Of a DNA stretch of 5,977 bases, positions 4,926 through 5,977 are shown piece by piece. This DNA comes from an uncultured beta proteobacterium. GTDB taxonomy: Bacteria > Pseudomonadota > Gammaproteobacteria > Burkholderiales > Rhodocyclaceae. Under the pieces are notes generated by a model. The model was not told the DNA's origin. It saw only the letters and a program-made list of their open reading frames with translations, and ran no database searches. Every line of letters begins with the position of its first letter. Positions within the stretch are counted from its first letter, which is position 1. The translations under genes were made by a program, and so were the position numbers. The stretch is taken from assembly GCA_903930395.1 (NCBI GenBank), contig CAIYYE010000303.1, positions 1-5,977 on the forward strand, read 5' to 3'.

Positions 4926-5177
4926 TCAGGTCTTGACGCCCGGCTTGCGGCCCGGTGCAGCGGACGGCATATAACCGGAAACGCGGCAGAACATGCCTTC
5001 AACCGGCGTACCGTTCTTGAAGGTGGTCATGCTGCACATCGAAATGGCTTTTTGTGCGGACAGTTCGAGCAGTGACGTACGAACATCCGCCAACGCAATG
5101 CCCGTGCCCTTGGCAATATCCGCATCGAGCAATTGGCCGTGCTTCTTCAGGTGCGTGAGGATGGATTCCGTATTCAT
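4926..5177 (-). CDS. Small winged-helix-type DNA-binding protein (putative regulator)
   Basis: An 83-residue protein, MNTESILTHLKKHGQLLDAD onward. Residues 1-55 look like a minimal winged helix: helix 1 ESILTHLKKHG, then LDADIAKGTGIALADVRTSLLEL as helix-turn-helix, then AISMCSMTTF as the wing strand. The C-terminal part, PVEGMFCRVSGYMP followed by PGRKPG, is a pattern I associate with small ArsR-like annotated proteins of Rhodocyclales, but this is from memory and not checked. Two cysteines (C48, C64) might bind metal or sense redox state. The ATG at 5177-5175 has an AAAGG ribosome site eight bases upstream. A further 91 bp separates the start from the tRNA/rpoD terminator, so the gene probably has its own promoter, though I see no convincing one. 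The target is unknown. Confidence 0.72.
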   Translation of the reverse strand: MNTESILTHLKKHGQLLDADIAKGTGIALADVRTSLLELSAQKAISMCSMTTFKNGTPVEGMFCRVSGYMPSAAPGRKPGVKT

Positions 5178-5217
5178 GTCGAATGCCTTTACAAAAAATG
5201 CCTAAAAATTAAGCTGC

Positions 5218-5252
5218 CACTTCGCGTCGGCGTTGGTGCTTTCGGCGAAGTG
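5218..5252. repeat. Inverted repeat upstream of the small winged-helix gene
   Basis: CACTTCGC (5218-5225) and GCGAAGTG (5245-5252) are perfect 8-bp arms around 19 bp, 41 bp before the winged-helix gene's ATG. On the minus strand it is followed a few bases later by a TTTTT and then a TTTTTT tract. It could be an operator for the small protein itself or a structured leader. Confidence 0.4.
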
Positions 5253-5268
5253 CTTACCGGGTGCTGCT

Positions 5269-5301
5269 AAAACAGGCGACCAACCCTCAGAGTTGGTCGC
5301 C
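5269..5301 (-). terminator. Intrinsic terminator of the rpoD-tRNA transcript
   Basis: Read on the minus strand: GGCGACCAAC (5301-5292), a 7-base loop, GTTGGTCGCC (5284-5275), then TGTTTT (5274-5269). The 10-bp GC-rich perfect stem with a short U-rich tail is a standard Rho-independent terminator. It lies 12 bp after the CCA end of the tRNA, so rpoD and the tRNA share one transcript end. Confidence 0.88.
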
Positions 5302-5313
5302 AAACTGCCAAAT

Positions 5314-5390
5314 TGGTGGGCCCGCACGGACTTGAACCGTGGACCAAAGGATTATGAGTCCTCTGCTCTAACCAACTGAGCTACGGGCCC
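5314..5390 (-). tRNA. tRNA with anticodon CAU, probably tRNA-Ile2 (lysidine type)
   Basis: A 77-nt cloverleaf. The acceptor is GGGCCCG / CGGGCCC, then A and an encoded CCA (5316-5314). The D arm is GCTCAGTTGGTTAGAGC, the anticodon arm GAGGA CTCATAA TCCTT with CAU at 5356-5354, and the T arm CACGG TTCAAGT CCGTG. A CAU anticodon allows initiator Met, elongator Met or Ile2. The first base pair G-C excludes a typical initiator, and the body (GACTCATAATC, TTTGGTC, TTCAAGTCC) resembles E. coli ileX, so I favour tRNA-Ile2, in which TilS changes C34 to lysidine to read AUA. Elongator Met is the alternative. The 5' end is only 7 bp after the rpoD stop with no room for a separate promoter in the gap, so RNase P probably releases it from the rpoD message. 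Confidence 0.95.
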
Positions 5391-5397
5391 GGGAACC

Positions 5398-5977
5398 TTA
5401 GTTGCCGTTTTGGTCCAGGAAGCTGCGCAGCTTGTCGGAACGGGTCGGGTGACGTAGCTTGCGCAGCGCCTTGGCTTCTATCTGTCGAATGCGCTCGCGG
5501 GTGACGTCGAACTGCTTGCCGACTTCTTCCAGCGTGTGATCGGTGTTCATTTCGATACCGAAGCGCATGCGCAGGACCTTGGCTTCCCTCGTCGTCAGGG
5601 TGTCGAGAATTTCCTTGGTGACGCCGCGCAGGCTGGAGTACATGGCGGCATCGGCCGGGGCCAGGGTGAGCTGGTCTTCGATGAAGTCGCCGAGGTGGGA
5701 GTCATCGTCGTCGCCGATCGGGGTTTCCATGGAGATGGGCTCCTTGGAAATCTTCATGATCTTGCGGATCTTGTCTTCCGGCATGTCCATCTTCTTGGCC
5801 AGTGTCGCCGGATCGGGCTCGAGGCCGGTTTCCTGCAGGATCTGGCGGCTGATCCGGTTCATCTTGTTGATCGTTTCGATCATGTGCACCGGGATGCGGA
5901 TGGTCCGCGCCTGGTCGGCGATGGAGCGGGTGATGGCCTGACGGATCCACCACGTGGCGTAGGTGGAGAACTTGTAG
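5398..5977 (-). CDS. rpoD: RNA polymerase primary sigma factor RpoD (sigma-70), C-terminal part
   Basis: The last 192 residues of the housekeeping sigma factor; the N-terminal part is outside the window. The frame enters at [20 protein letters not shown], the near-invariant region 2.3-2.4 that melts and reads the -10 box. It continues with [12 protein letters not shown], then region 3 ([12 protein letters not shown] through KIMKIS), then region 4.1 with [17 protein letters not shown], and region 4.2 with the [23 protein letters not shown] and ALRKLRHP, which reads the -35. It ends SFLDQNGN at a TAA (5400-5398). Nothing is missing in the visible conserved parts. It is transcribed together with the tRNA just downstream, up to the terminator at 5269-5301. 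Confidence 0.97.
   Translation of the reverse strand, partial: YKFSTYATWWIRQAITRSIADQARTIRIPVHMIETINKMNRISRQILQETGLEPDPATLAKKMDMPEDKIRKIMKISKEPISMETPIGDDDDSHLGDFIEDQLTLAPADAAMYSSLRGVTKEILDTLTTREAKVLRMRFGIEMNTDHTLEEVGKQFDVTRERIRQIEAKALRKLRHPTRSDKLRSFLDQNGN

Noticed and set aside
5269..5390. Phage or island attachment site at the tRNA 3' end
   Set aside because: No integrase, no repeat of the tRNA 3' end and no foreign-looking DNA follow; an ordinary terminator comes 12 bp after the CCA.
5543..5941. A 132-codon plus-strand frame opposite rpoD
   Set aside because: Antisense to highly conserved rpoD regions, so its openness follows from codon use; no ribosome site or motif.

Overview
The window looks like chromosomal DNA of a betaproteobacterium, most likely of the Rhodocyclales (Dechloromonas/Azonexus-like). 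This is inferred from protein signatures (type-2 LeuA, RpoD C-terminus, ArfB, a methyltransferase of a type common in Betaproteobacteria) and from the GC-rich coding sequence; no 16S or database search was possible. There is no insertion sequence, integrase, phage gene or CRISPR array. Most of it is core-genome content with one small stress-type operon.

Layout. At 1-193 (minus) is the N-terminus of 2-isopropylmalate synthase (leuA). It is divergent from an Lrp/AsnC-family regulator (326-787, plus) across an AT-rich 132-bp intergenic region. Convergent with the regulator, and overlapping its 3' end, is a small arginine-rich protein gene (759-1004, minus). RNase P RNA (rnpB, about 1143-1539, plus) follows, with a perfect TATAAT placed to start transcription at the mature 5' end. 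A class I SAM-dependent methyltransferase (1563-2720) starts 23 bp later, apparently leaderless.

The most interesting unit is a tight plus-strand operon at 2774-4886: a Yx(FWY)xxD-type lipoprotein, an ECF sigma factor, its membrane anti-sigma factor (ATGA overlap), and the ribosome-rescue hydrolase ArfB (GTGA overlap, with its Shine-Dalgarno inside the anti-sigma gene). A GGAATA-N16-CGTATA motif upstream has the form of an ECF promoter and may make the operon autoregulated. The implied logic is that an envelope signal releases the sigma factor, which then raises both the surface lipoprotein and a translation-rescue factor.

On the right, all on the minus strand and so read right to left, are the 3' part of rpoD (5398-5977), a tRNA with anticodon CAU (probably tRNA-Ile2) 7 bp after the rpoD stop, a strong intrinsic terminator, and a small winged-helix-like protein gene (4926-5177). 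That last gene converges on arfB across a perfect hairpin.
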